From positions 1,275,001-1,339,000 of the forward strand of contig CALZFC010000251.1 of assembly GCA_945643635.1 (NCBI GenBank): a DNA stretch of 64,000 bases. The letters are read 5' to 3'. The notes below the pieces were generated by a model. It had not been told where the DNA came from. It worked only from the letters and a program-made list of their open reading frames with translations, and ran no database searches. How positions within the stretch are numbered: the stretch's first letter is position 1; each line of letters opens with the position of its first letter. This document shows, in pieces, positions 12,501 through 24,952 of this stretch. The position numbers were made by a program, and so were the translations under genes. Source of the DNA: Allodiplogaster sudhausi (lineage: Eukaryota > Nematoda > Chromadorea > Rhabditida > Diplogasteridae).

Positions 12501-14484
12501 ATTTGATGTACCCATTACCATATTTAGCATGTACATAAGCAATTTCTAATACTTCTGAAATGAAAATTTTTTCGTAATTAACATCAATTTGTCAAGTACA
12601 TATGACCCTTGGGGCTCACGAACCAGTCATTCTTTTCTTAAAAACAATGAAAATTTGAAAGAAAAACACAATCAAAGGTGTGCACGAACCAGATAGTGGC
12701 GTTCCCATGGGAGATAGTGGCGTTCAACACAGTCAAAGGTAGGCATGGCCGGTAACTGTGCACCTCTGCAGAGGTGCACAGTTACCAGCCATGCCTACCT
12801 TTGACTGTGTTGGTCAACCAGATAACGCTTTTTCTCCCTGTCTGTATCCGTCTAAATGGCTTATTACTTCTTTTTAGCATGCGATGCGCTTGATGACTTC
12901 AAGAAACCGCTCACCATGCTCCCGAGTGCAGTAAACTACTCCCAAATATCCGCCACCTCCTCCTTCTATTGCAGCGCCTTCGGGAGCAGAGTACACGCCT
13001 GTCCATATTCATATAGCTTCTATCTGGCGGAGAATGTTGGTTACATCGATTAGAACTTCTTGGCGAACTTGCTCTATTCGATATTCATTTACAGGGTACC
13101 GATCAAGCCAACTTCTATAACGGCACGACTCTCTTTCCAATAGGTTCCTATGATTCGTACGAGCTCTACTCTGGCGGCCAGATGGTGGTGCACTCGGACA
13201 CTAGTAGAGCTATCTCGTGCGTGAGACGTAAGTCTTGTAGTTTTCATTTCGAGATTTATAAATGACACAAAGTTTCTCTGGTGTGCATCTCGCGATCTAC
13301 TGGAAAGCGCGAGATATCCATTAGATTGGAAAGTATAGCGAGAGAGACATTTCTATTTTGATTCTACGTTTCAAATCACTTCATTCGTATGACAAAAGTA
13401 AGAAATAAAAAGATGAAGCTATCGAGGAGGGAGATGGTCGCTCATAGCGAGAGAAGTGTGTTTTTCGATGGTAGGCGCGGTTCTCCATTGTTTTAAGCTA
13501 TCTGTGGTGCTATTAATCTAGGAAGAAAACGGGGCGAAAGTTGAGCTCAACTTTGTAACAAAAAAGATTGAGGGTGAACTCTGGAAATGGCGGATTAGTA
13601 TGGAAATGAAGAAAGATGGGCCCAACTTGCTCCAAAAAAGATTCCATCTTTTAAAAGCAAGCTCAGCCAAAAAGTGGTCAACGTAATGGTCAACTCTTTT
13701 TCTAACAGCAAGAGTGTGGAAGACGAGAGAGGGAAAAGGAAGCTATAAATCATTGCTCCGTTTGGTCTCTCATTTTTGCGTACTCTCACGCCGAGAAAAA
13801 AGGTTCACCTTAAAATGCCAGAGAAAAAGAGACATCGAGTCTCGATGCCTCCGTTTTCGTCAACTAGCCCCAGCCTGTCACCTCGGCCTATGAGCATGCT
13901 ATGGAAAACCCGCCCGACATCGGTTGTTGCCACGATTGTATTGAGAGTTGAACTCAACTCTGAAAAATGTTCCTGACAAAAGAGTCGAGCTCGGCTTTCT
14001 TTGTTCCTAGATTAATAGCACCACTGAATAATAAATTACATTACAATTGCTCACATACTAATTTATTCAAGCGAAAAGGATTGAAAATTCTGTTTCTTGC
14101 TACTTTAAGCACTTGCGAAAGATTGCACGCCGCTCGAAGTGTTGTACCATAACGCCAGCGGCTATCTGCCTGACGGCTATGTCCTCGACCCAACAGCTAA
14201 CCCCGTTCACAGCGGCTTTGAATACTTTCAATGGTCTTGCATTGGCGGCCAGAGCGCCGAAACTGTCCTCGTCTTCTCGGTACGTGAAATGGATTTCTCA
14301 TACTTACTCTGTTCGTCCCATTCAGGACGGTGTTTCGAGTGGCATGGGCCAAATAATCGAATGCAGCCGTCGCGGAGACCTCATCTGGAACCTCTACACC
14401 AACTCCATGGACGTCGTGCGGCTGCCTGAAACTGGCGTGAAGATCTTCTGCGCGATACCGGCGAATACAACAACGGCACCTTGA
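9518..14484 (+). CDS. Secreted or cell-surface Cys-rich modular protein, 13 exons, about 565 aa
   Basis: Exons: 9518-9593, 9763-9905, 10112-10226, 10288-10424, 11028-11154, 11411-11523, 11632-11776, 11946-12076, 12246-12343, 12878-13035, 13095-13227, 14110-14279, 14326-14484 (TGA). The start follows a PolyPy-CAG (9511), as for a spliced or trans-spliced leader, and encodes a signal peptide (MLVNSMSLEAFFAFLLMPIV). A Cys-dense N-terminal part follows (ESCSCPPLP, CQTGATC, CDECPYTMAPEFECPPNFYC). Then come repeated modules with the pattern LTC...W: TLTCTTVNKQW, VVLTCDSAAGVW, SLTCTTEGFW, and FQWSCIGG/IIECSRRGDLIW. All phases join except exon 9 to exon 10 (phase 2 into an exon needing phase 1), so a missed exon, a sequence error or a lesion lies there. 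I do not recognise the family; extracellular location is inferred. An AATAAA is present at 14583. Confidence 0.65.
10530..10932. mobile_element. Dispersed miniature element (copy of the 23536-23970 family)
   Basis: It contains the family hallmarks: CCTAATAGTAC near the left end, a central block GAAATTTCATTCAAAAGCTGCG...ATTCCATTGAAGTCGAGCTA, and a right end AATTGAGAAAATACGGTA. It lies in intron 4 of the secreted Cys-rich gene. Non-coding. Confidence 0.6.
12725..12812. repeat. 88-nt near-perfect hairpin
   Basis: The interval is a palindrome centred on CTGCAG (12766-12771). Arms of 44 nt (CAACACAGTCAAAGGTAGGC versus its reverse complement) differ at about one position. It lies in an intron, just after two direct copies of AGATAGTGGCGTTC. 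It could be a miniature foldback element or a hairpin RNA precursor. Confidence 0.8.
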
Positions 14485-15182
14485 AAATGCACACACCTTT
14501 CGAATTGCTCGCTTTTCCTCCGAGCATGCATTCTCGCACTATTCTCTCCTCCATTCTACTCACTCCATCAGGAGAATTGCTTAATAAAACGACATCAATT
14601 GGCTGACAATGACTTAAATACGTAAAGATTTGAACCCAGAAGATATCAACCTGTTTATTGATATGCACAGTTTCCTATCCATCGTCGTAGGTGGAATTTA
14701 TGCATATGAACATGTGTATATTAGTATGTGATTTTGCAAGACTGAAAGTGCGCATCATATCCCTTGGAATGGACGAACGATTTGTGCACGCTCACAGCTA
14801 TGCAAACTACAAAATTGTTAAGTTAGAGAACAGTTGAAAGACGATTTTTTCAACGAAGGCAATTAGTGTGTGATTTAAAACGAAAAATTTCGCCATTCTT
14901 AGGATCGCTGGCTTTTCTTAGGATCTCTGGCATTGTTCGAGAAGCAGAAATTAGCCAAATTAGTTTCCTGCGTATTATCCGTTTGTTTATTTTTTCAGTG
15001 AACTTTTCAGGCTTTCCCTTTGAAGCACTTTTAAACTGCAGAGGGTTTCCCAAAATACTACTATTCGTCAGTTCAAGCTAGTCCAATCTCGCTACTTTCT
15101 TTCAACTTTGAGAATCACGGCACATCCCTAAATTATTTTCTCGAAAATAATTTTTTTTAACGAGAATAAATAGTTCAGCAGA

Positions 15183-15345
15183 ATCATGTAGACCCCAGCA
15201 TGTACACTGCGTTCAATATTGCCAAGTACTCGCTTCGAGCGATTCCATTCATGACATGAACCATATTCCACTTGCACCCCCCCCCCCGGATTCCATTTCA
15301 TCTACTCCTATTATTCCTTTTGCCCGAATATATGATGCTTCATAT
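15183..15345. repeat. Dispersed repeat copy, partner at 7338-7435
   Basis: It shares AATCATGTAGACCCCAGCAT and TTATTCCTTTTGCCC blocks with 7338-7435 and lies directly upstream of the acyltransferase gene. No ORF. Confidence 0.6.
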
Positions 15346-15445
15346 GCCGAAATTGTATAGTGGCTGTCAGATATGATGAATGTGTTAGTACCCGGCTATT
15401 CCCTTGCATTTTCAAATAGGAGGAGATAACTTGTCGAACGACGCC

Positions 15446-17904
15446 ATGACTGAGATTACTAGTTCTCACCATCAGCAGAATGACGCTGCGACGCCATCAA
15501 CTTCGCAAAGAAACGATGTTCAAGTCGGTTGAGAGATTGACTCTTCCCTTCCTTCGAATTCTTCTTATCTTCACTTATGTATTATTAGGGTCTCCGTGGC
15601 CTCGCAATTGCTGCCGTGCTCCTCTTTCACTTCTACCCCGACCACTTCAGCACTTTTCTTGGAGTAGACATGTACATACATACATAAGTTCATCTTTTGA
15701 CACATACATACATATGCATGGCACACTAAACATTTTATTTGCAGCAACATTGATGAACATATTGTGAGAATTGTTGTAAGTATTCGGTAGAGAAATAAAT
15801 CTGATTTAAAAAAAAAACCAACATTACTTATACGGGCCACAATTTACGAGTATCTTAAGAATAGTACATATGTATGTTCGAACCCCATAATATATTCAAG
15901 ACCCTATAATGTTGGGCGCGTCTGTGGCTACCTCCTGCCTATTTTAGTTTCTTCGTTATCTCCGGCTTTCTAATCGTGCGAATATTCGGGCGTGCCCTCG
16001 ATAAATCGGGTGGTGGTGGTTTCCTGACGGCGGCCGTTGTAGGCGACTTTTACTTCCGTCGTCTCCGTCGCATTCTTCCTCTTCATCTCCTCTACTGCGC
16101 CGTGGCCATCTGCATCTTCAGCTGGCGAGTCGATCCCATGTTTCTGGATGCGCTCAAGGTTTGTCATGTTCAACAGAATATATTTGTTGCGAATTAAGAA
16201 CACGTCCTCTATTGAAGATGTTTAGAGGCCTGTGATATTATTTATATATTATTATTTTTAATTTACTTACTATAATAAAAAAGATAAATCCTATAAATCG
16301 GCTTTGGCAGCGTTCGTCTTCTGTACAAACATGCGGGCATTGTTGCACAAGCATGACTACTTCGTGGTGAATTTTTTTCATTCTCTTAAGCCACATTTTA
16401 TTTTTATTTGCACGACAAAAAGGGTGTTCTATTCAATTTCTTTATCGCAGAGACCGATGTAGGAATACGAGACCGATGAAGGGATAAGAGACCAATCTAG
16501 GGAGTAAGAGACCGATGTGCGGATAAGAGAACAAGACATTAAAAGAGACCAATGTAGAGATAAGAAACCGAAGTAGGGAGTAAGCGACCGATGTAGGGAG
16601 TAAGAGACGGATGAAAGGGGTAAGAGACCGATGAAGAGAGTAAGAGACTGATGCAGGGATAAGAGACCGATGTAGGGAGTATGAGACCGATGTCGGGATA
16701 GGAGACCGATGTAGTGACAAGAGACCCTGTTCGGGAGTAAGAGTCCGATGAAGGGAGTATGAGGCCGATGTGCATATGATATGATTGATGGAAACTCTCT
16801 GGTGATCTCTTCACTCATGTCTGGTCGCTCTCCGTCGAGATGCAGTTTTATCCGCTCGTTCCTCTTCTCTTCGGAATCAGCGCTGCCATGGCTAATAAAT
16901 GCACGAATCAGCGAAACTTCTTCACCATTGGTTCGTATTTACAAAAAAAAAACTCCATTACAAAGGCATCATCGTTAATACACATTCCTCATTCAGTCTC
17001 CGCGCTCTCGATCGCTCTCTACGTCTCTTCTTCCGCCATTGTCTCTTTCCACCTTGTTCTCTGTCGTCTCTGGCAATTCTTCGCTGTCCCATGCATGGAG
17101 CACAGTGAAGCACAAGTTGGTTGTCAAGCTGCATACATTATTACTATTATTTTTAGAAATTGATTTGAGGTGTAATCAAATATATGTATATATAATATCA
17201 ATTAAAAAAACCACCATATACATAAATGAAAGAAATACATAAATTTTATAGGAGAAGTATTCTGCCCTACCGACGGACGACCAGGAAGTGGTGGGGGAAT
17301 CGAAAGAGCCTAGAAGACATCATCGCATGCTGCAAGTGGCTCTCTTGCTCTCGTCCTTGCTCCTCCTCATAGCTTTCATTCCATTCGTGGTAGTCGATGC
17401 TCTAGTTGCACGAATCGGAGTGACTCTCTCTGCTGCTGCACTCATTGCTTATGGGGAGGAGCCCGTGGTATGTGTGTATATGCATTGCAAGTTTGACATT
17501 TTGTTAGACAACAACAGTATTTGAAGTAAAAATATTTACTATTATCATTGTGAATAACAATCAAATAGCTTTGTTGACGTGGCCAACAGGCCGACAAATC
17601 CATTAGAATAGCGTGAACAATAGAATATAATTACCAACTTTAAGCATGTTTGATCAAAAAGAAATGCCTTGATATATCAAATTTCAGATGTATTTCCAAA
17701 GGAGCATTTTGAGCCTGCGAGTGCTCGTTTGGCTTGGAGATGTCTCATATTCGCTCTATCTTGTACATTGGCCATTAACCATTTACTTTGTTCACACAAC
17801 GGAATCTTCCTCATGGAGTAAGCGTGTGAACAACAATCAATTTTTTCCTCATAATCTTCTCCTCCTTTTCAATTACTGTGTTTTATATATATATATATAT
17901 ATAT

Positions 17905-17961
<57 letters not shown>

Positions 17962-20900
17962 GGTCGTTTTTCCTTAATCCCAACCGCCTCGGTGATCGCC
18001 GCTTTCCTTCACCGCTTCTACGAGCAGCGTTATCGCATCTGGAGCAAGATAACAACCGGTAGTCTTTGGGTTTGTTTATGGTTTTAAAGGTTTCTTTTGC
18101 TTGGGGTTTTTTCCCGTTTGCTTTCATTCAGCCTCCATAGAACTAACACACGAAGTTGAGCTCAATCCTGCGGTGGCCTTCTTCTTCTTTCTCTTGGTCT
18201 CCTCTTCACTTCATCGTATATCAACGACTACTCCAATGGCATCACCGATCCATTGTTATGTTAGCATTACGCTCTTGTCTCGAATACGACATTATAAACC
18301 TTTATTTCTTTGTACATAGGTTCGTGTTTTTTCCCAATTTTTTTTCGTTACTTTTTGTAGTTTCTATTATTGTTATTTTTTCTATATATTACATGTGTAT
18401 GTATGCATGTATGTAGTTTCGTTTCTGTAATAGTCGATGATATTGTCCCCCATACAGCGGCAGCCATCCGGGCCAATAACGTTGCATTCCGCGACGAACT
18501 GCACAACATGCTGCTGAAGGAGTGCGCTTACAAAGCGTGGAAGAACTGGCCAGAGGAAAAGTTGAAAGAAGCTGGCCTCAACGAGCCACTCGGCCTTTGC
18601 GAGATGCCGGTGTGTGGTTGATTCTCTATTTTCTCTATGCATAAGTATCCCAACCAAGTTTATTAGAACTCCTTTTATTAGTCCATACCCTGCCCCTTGA
18701 TATTGCCATTTAAAAATAGAACACCTCCCACGCAAAGGAATCAAAAAATGGTACCCCCGGGTACTTGTTGAGAAAATACAGTATGCTCAATTCATTAAAG
18801 GAGCATGAAACTCAATTTTTTCATGACTTAACCGATTACACTACTCAGTCTACGTCATTAATATGAATACTCCGGCAAACTAAAAAGTTTCAAAAGTAAA
18901 AGATAAACGGGAAATTTTTGCATTCAAAAATGCCATTTCAAATTCCTGTATAAGGGAATTTTGGTGCGATTACTATATTTCTGTAGTTTGTTTGACAGAA
19001 AGCTATTTCCAGAATATAATATCACCACCGGCCCACATACGGGAAAAATTTTTTTTGAAAATGTAACAATTTGAGTAGCAAAATGTGCACATAATGAGAA
19101 TGGTTTTTTCCTGCTCATTTTGTTTATTTGTCGCTGTATTATGCAAGTCACAAAAAATTTCAATTTTAGCATGTGGGAGAAGTGCTCAGACAAAGACAAA
19201 TGAGAGAGTGACAAGGAGTAATAAAAAAATAACAACAGTCTAATATAAGAACTGCTTCACGTATTTGCGCGGCCCATGCTCTCCTTTTTCGGTCTATTCT
19301 TTCTCTCCAATCCCCCTTTTCTCCCGATATTTTCTTTCACTTACTCTCTCCTCCTCATCTATTCTCTCTCTTTCCCACCATAAACACGATTCAGAGAATT
19401 CTTTGTAGCTGCTGCATGCACCAATGGTTTCTTCATGTTGATGCTTGCAAGTGTAGAAGTGATTCACATCAGTACTTGCAAACATCGGACTGCCATAATT
19501 CCTCGTAAGAACAACTCAAAGACATACTCGATGTTCCTTTCCCATGTTTCCAGTGAAAGTGTATGACTGTAGTCCCTTGAGTATTGAAAAACCTGTGGCA
19601 CAACCCACAGTTCGATCAAATTTTATCACCCGCTTTAACACTTAAATAACAGAAATATGGAAAGAAAAGAATGCAAGCGAAAAAGGTTATGTACTACTAG
19701 ATATTTCTTCACGCGTACACTACAACATGAGAGAAAAAGACGCACCTTTATTTCTTTGTACATAGGTTCGTGTTTTTTCCCAATTTTTTTTCGTTACTTT
19801 TTGTAGTTTCTATTATTGTTATTTTTTCTATATATTACATGTGTATGTATGCATGTATGTAGTTTCGTTTCTGTAATAGTCGATGATATTGTCCCCCATA
19901 CAGCGGCAGCCATCCGGGCCAATAACGTTGCATTCCGCGACGAACTGCACAACATGCTGCTGAAGGAGTGCGCTTACAAAGCGTGGAAGAACTGGCCAGA
20001 GGAAAAGTTGAAAGAAGCTGGCCTCAACGAGCCACTCGGCCTTTGCGAGATGCCGGTGTGTGGTTGATTCTCTATTTTCTCTATGCATAAGTATCCCAAC
20101 CAAGTTTATTAGAACTCCTTTTATTAGTCCATACCCTGCCCCTTGATATTGCCATTTAAAAATAGAACACCTCCCACGCAAAGGAATCAAAAAATGGTAC
20201 CCCCGGGTACTTGTTGAGAAAATACAGTATGCTCAATTCATTAAAGGAGCATGAAACTCAATTTTTTCATGACTTAACCGATTACACTACTCAGTCTACG
20301 TCATTAATATGAATACTCCGGCAAACTAAAAAGTTTCAAAAGTAAAAGATAAACGGGAAATTTTTGCATTCAAAAATGCCATTTCAAATTCCTGTATAAG
20401 GGAATTTTGGTGCGATTACTATATTTCTGTAGTTTGTTTGACAGAAAGCTATTTCCAGAATATAATATCACCACCGGCCCACATACGGGAAAAATTTTTT
20501 TTGAAAATGTAACAATTTGAGTAGCAAAATGTGCACATAATGAGAATGGTTTTTTCCTGCTCATTTTGTTTATTTGTCGCTGTATTATGCAAGTCACAAA
20601 AAATTTCAATTTTAGCATGTGGGAGAAGTGCTCAGACAAAGACAAATGAGAGAGTGACAAGGAGTAATAAAAAAATAACAACAGTCTAATATAAGAACTG
20701 CTTCACGTATTTGCGCGGCCCATGCTCTCCTTTTTCGGTCTATTCTTTCTCTCCAATCCCCCTTTTCTCCCGATATTTTCTTTCACTTACTCTCTCCTCC
20801 TCATCTATTCTCTCTCTTTCCCACCATAAACACGATTCAGAGAATTCTTTGTAGCTGCTGCATGCACCAATGGTTTCTTCATGTTGATGCTTGCAAGTGT

Positions 20901-23435
20901 AGAAGTGATTCACATCAGTACTTGCAAACATCGGACTGCCATAATTCCTCGTAAGAACAACTCAAAGACATACTCGATGTTCCTTTCCCATGTTTCCAGT
21001 GAAAGTGTATGACTGTAGTCCCTTGAGTATTGAAAAACCTGTGGCACAACCCACAGTTCGATCAAATTTTATCACCCGCTTTAACATTTAAATAACAGAA
21101 ATATGGAAAGAAAAGAATGCAAGCGAAAAAGGTTATGTACTACTAGATATTTCTTCACGCGTACACTACAACATGAGAGAAAAAGACGCAACTTCTGCAT
21201 TTCATCATGGCAATCCTAAAAGAAGCCATATGATTTGCCAAGATTATAATTCAGTCGCAACTAACTCGACTAGGCTTCCATCAAAAAGATATCAGTCACA
21301 AGCACTGACGATTTTAGAAAGAGACTGCCACCCATGAAATGCGGAAAGGAAACAACAAGACGAAACCAAATGACACCACTTAACTTTAAAGCTGTTTTTT
21401 TTTAGATATCTAAACGTTCGTTCCCATTGCAAACTCAAAAATAAAAGCCTCTAGAAATCGCAAGACCGGGATAAAAAATGGAAAATGATGACGTAAAGCA
21501 CGCATACTCCACCACAGCCTCGCGAGAAGAAGCAGTGTTCGCGAATGTTCGGGATATTTCGCAATGCTCAGCTCTCTTGCTACCGACTCATTCCAGACAA
21601 CAAAGTACAATCATAACACATTATAGAACAACAACAAACAATAAAATAAACGGGCAAGGTTTCACTTCCAAAACTTTTCGAAACGATTTTATGTGTCCGC
21701 ATGCTCGCGATCCAGTACAAATATTGTGATTACTGTTTCAGAAACTTACAAGTCTTTCCGTGTAGGAGTTTTGGGTGTTCATGCTCCTTTAAGGCGTCTT
21801 GAATGTCACAGAGTTCATCTTTCACATCCCATTTTGCCTATTTAAAGAAAGGAGAAGGCCGACTCCGCTTCCTCGTCATTGGCAACAGCTACGCAATGAA
21901 CCAAGCGGACCTCGTCCACCGGCACTTCAAGCCCTTCTTCGGCTCATTCACCGTCTACAGCCAGGCTTGTTCGTATTGCTTATTTAAAATGATCACATTC
22001 CAGGCCCAAAAAGACGATACAATATAAAAGTCACTTATCGATTGAAAATAATTTTTTCCATTTTTCAAAATAATCGATTGAAAAGGCATTTTTTCCCAGC
22101 ATGCGAAGTCCTTGCCGTCTTCAGTCCTTTCGAACCCTGTGGAAAGATAGTCAATTACACGGAAGTTATCGACACCGTGAAGGCGGACGTCATTTTTTTG
22201 ATACAAAGGTTTCAAATAAATTAAATTTTTGTCTTGTACGCAAAACAAAAATTATTGTCAGTGTTAAGTTAAGAACTGCTGAGAGCCATTGCTAGTCTCT
22301 AGGCGCTATTCGAAACTCTTCAGGTACGTGAAAGCAAAGGAGTCCTCGGTTGCTCCGGGCTCTCCAGATCCGATCACAGAAGAAATGCTGCACAATCTTC
22401 GTCACATTGAGAACAGGCGAGGAAACCTATTTATAGTTTTTATAGTTAATTATCATTGTTAACATGGCTTTTTACATTTGAAAAAATAATCCATAAAACT
22501 TATATTATTGCACTCATCTTATCCTGATGTTTGAACAAGATTGCCGTCTTTTATCACTCAAAAAAATTCTTTTTTTTTCATTTTTCTTCAATTTTCAGGG
22601 CATCGCTAGTTTTCCTGATCGATAGCATTCCTGCGGTTGAATTTTACCATATCAGCTTGATGAACCAATACGTTAGGCAGAATATCTCAAGCTACATGAT
22701 TAATGCAAGTATTTTTTTAGCTCTTTTTCAACAATACTCATTATTGATGGTAAATTTGATGACTCATTCAGACGCGGGTATTTAATCACAACGAAGACAT
22801 CACTGCACGACCAAGGACGCAAATTCTTGCCAAGAAATGCAAGGTACAAGCACACATCCAAATGTAACTGTCCATTTATTATTATGTGCATTTATACAAC
22901 ACCGCAATTTCCGATTCCATAGTACTAAAGACGCCTTTCGGACAGCACTTCCTCTTCAACTTACATACATATCTGTGATCACAGGAAAAAAATCGTCGCA
23001 TGATAATCAGTGAATGTAAAATTTTGACGCGAATAAGTGTTCTCGTCGTTATATGAGCTCTGGCCTTTGGGAAGGAAACAAATATTATCTTTAAAAAATA
23101 TATTTGACAAATTTTTAGAAATGCATTTTATACGACGTTGAACCGCCGCTGAGATGCGGAAATCTGTCGATGTGCTCCTTCGATGAGGAGAGCCATCTTA
23201 CATATTTCGATACCAATCTTACTCCATTTGGCAAGAAGACCATCGAGCCAGTCTACGAGGTTTCTCTCCCAATTACGTCATATTGGTTTTTTAAAATTTC
23301 TGATATTCCTTATATCGCGAAAAGCAGACCAAGATAAATGCAGAAAGCAACGTTTACTCTTAATTCTTAATTTTTCAGGCGCTGGCCAAACGGTATACGA
23401 AACGGCTAAAAAATTTGGCCCCTAAATACAATTAG
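15446..23435 (+). CDS. OAC-like membrane O-acyltransferase (acyltransferase-3 plus SGNH domain), about 690 aa
   Basis: Exons: 15446-15523, 15589-15671, 15948-16162, 16311-16366, about 16789-16930, 16997-17115, 17252-17467, 17688-17817, 17963-18058, 18132-18215, 18458-18609, 21848-21968, 22100-22208, 22324-22416, 22599-22704, 22772-22843, 23119-23259, 23379-23435. The N-terminal acyltransferase-3 membrane domain shows GLRGLAIAAVLLFHFYP, with the conserved His, then GVDIFFVISGFLI, RRLRRILPLHLLY, WSLSVEMQFYPLVPLLF and GDVSYSLYLVHWP. The luminal SGNH part has VIGNSYAMNQ and ends FDTNLTPFG. Such proteins transfer acyl groups to glycans or lipids across membranes; the substrate is unknown. Oddities: no proper acceptor for exon 5 (in-frame TGA at 16786-16788 beside a minisatellite); two GC donors (after 22416 and 22704); the C-terminal D..H block reads D-T-N-L-T without an obvious His; exon 11 is duplicated (second copy 19904-20055). 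The gene may be damaged. Confidence 0.8.
16430..16785. repeat. Minisatellite, unit AGAGACCGATGTAGGGAGTA (about 16-20 bp)
   Basis: About twenty imperfect tandem copies of (A)AGAGACCGATG(T/A)AGGG(AGTA). All three minus-strand frames are largely open, which makes spurious Ser/Leu/Tyr-rich ORFs. The array ends exactly where exon 5 of the acyltransferase gene should begin and may have replaced its splice acceptor. Confidence 0.85.
17882..17958. repeat. (AT)n microsatellite
   Basis: About 75 bp of AT dinucleotides with one AGAT interruption, directly preceding the acceptor of acyltransferase exon 9 (TATTCAG, ending 17962). Confidence 0.9.
18298..19744. repeat. First copy of a 1446-bp tandem duplication
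   Basis: The interval is repeated immediately downstream (19744-21190) at an offset of 1446. The only difference I noticed is C/T near 19641 versus 21087. The unit holds exon 11 of the acyltransferase gene (18458-18609) and intron sequence, including a fragment of the TACCGTATTTTCTC element family near 18640-18785. Confidence 0.95.
19744..21190. repeat. Second copy of the 1446-bp tandem duplication
   Basis: It carries a second, identical exon 11 (19904-20055), encoding the segment AAIRANNVAFRDELHNMLLK. If both copies are spliced in, the exon (152 nt, phase 1 to phase 0) would shift the frame, so only one can be used in a working transcript. Confidence 0.95.
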
Positions 23436-23535
23436 TTCAACTTCTTACGACGAACAGAAACCGGGTGAATAACGGCTTTGTAATGAGCAAATTTTGTTTA
23501 TAAAATGCAACATGTTGTTAAATTAGGCAAATTAT

Positions 23536-23970
23536 CTACCGTATTTTCTCTATTAGTGCCCCCGGGGTACTATTTTTCAATACCCTGCGAGAAGGATGCA
23601 CTTTTAGAGGGGGGGGGGTTCTATTAGAGGGAGGGGTACTATTTTTCAATGTGATTGACTAAAAGTTTGATAACAACATTTTATTCACAAAAACGAAGAA
23701 ATATAGCTCTACTTCAATGGAATCATCACTGAAATATCAGTCTTACCGTCGATTTTGAACGAATTTGCAATCAGTTCACTGCAAAGAGCATCCCATACTT
23801 CAAGCATAGATTCCAGGTACGTCTATTAGACAATTAGGGGGGGGGCACTATTGGAGGGGGGGGGGTTCTATTAGAGGGTGGGGTACTATTTTCAATACCC
23901 TTGCGAGAGGAGGGCACTATTAGCGGGGGGTTCTAATAGAGGGAGGGGCACTAATAGAGAAAATACGGTA
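23536..23970. mobile_element. Miniature inverted-repeat element with TA target duplication
   Basis: Ends are TACCGTATTTTCTCTATTAG on the left and its reverse complement (CTAATAGAGAAAATACGGTA) on the right. The TIR probably starts CCGTATTTTCTC inside TA. Internally there are several GGTACTATTTTTCAATACCC motifs and G-runs. Related copies or fragments lie at 10530-10932, 18640-18785 (and its duplicate) and 4870-4945. The TA duplication would fit Tc1/mariner mobilisation, but there is no transposase. Confidence 0.75.
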
Positions 23971-24342
23971 TTTATCACACATGAAATATGACTATATGTC
24001 TGTGCATAGGCAGATAGGCAAAATTTTATGAAATGATGAATGAACCATATTGTGAAATATATCGAGGATTTGTACTCCTAAACCCAATTCAAAATTGTAA
24101 TTAATCAATGCAGGAAATAATAATCGAAAGAAGTCCTCAAGAATACGAAGAACAAGTCGAATAAAATCGGAGCAATTCCTTGGGACAATCCCATTTGGGT
24201 CGTGTGAGTCCGCTATGTAGGCTAGCAGTTCGCTTCACGTATGTATGTAAAAGAATCAATTTTATCGCGAACAAACGCTGGGAAAAGTTTAAAGAAGGAG
24301 GTAAATGATGGAAATGCCGGTGAAATGCGGCAGAAGGCGCGA

Positions 24343-24952
24343 TTACAACATCCTAGCGATGGAAGTGCACGGGACCTGCAATTATGTTAGCTTTACGAAT
24401 TGCTAAATTCACTTTTTTTAATGAATGGCCTCGTTAATAATAAAAGTAAAATAATGAGATATATAAATTCATAAAATGATGAATACTTACTATCAACGCA
24501 TACAAGCGCTCCGCTTGATTCGAGCTGGCGTCATCAGAGTAGAGGAGGCTACGACGAAGCGACGGCTCGTCGTCTGCCCAGAAGCTTTCGTTGAGACGAA
24601 CCAAACCATTCCTCACGGTGTCGAACTCGGCAAACGGTCGGATTACCACTCGGTTCTAAACTTTATGCAAAGATTACTTATGGTTAGAGGATTCATGTAG
24701 AGGCTTCAAACTGAATTCGGCTTTAAAACATGAGCTGAATAAATGGGAGAAGATAAATTTCACCTCTGCGATGTTGAAGTCGTCTCCGACTTCAGTTCCA
24801 TTCGAGTAGCGAAGCTGAAGAGAGCCAAATCCGACTGCTTTTTCAAAAACAGCCGTCGGATCAACCATGGCATAGACGAGAGCAGAGAAGGAGAGGCCAG
24901 AGATACAGACAAATGAAGAGAAGCCCATTGAAGTGATGCGACCGTCCGCCAT
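24343..24952 (-). CDS. Small signal-peptide protein, 128 aa, three exons (copy A)
   Basis: Minus-strand exons 24952-24764, 24655-24491 and 24375-24343 join in phase 0. The donor GTAAGT of exon 2 and acceptor ATTGCAG of exon 3 are strong. The N-terminus has a hydrophobic leader (SFVCISGLSFSALVYA). The mature part reads FGSLQLRYSNGTEV, RVVIRPFAEFDTVRNGLVRL, LLYSDDASS and LYALIVPCTSIARML. Spacing and motifs weakly recall the N-terminal luminal half of EMC10 (ER membrane complex subunit), but the protein is only half that length and I would not name it. Paralogous exons lie at 25470-29149. Confidence 0.6.

Noticed and set aside
16429..16818. 129-codon minus-strand ORF rich in S, H, Y and L
   Set aside because: It is a translation of the 16-20-bp minisatellite; all three frames are open.
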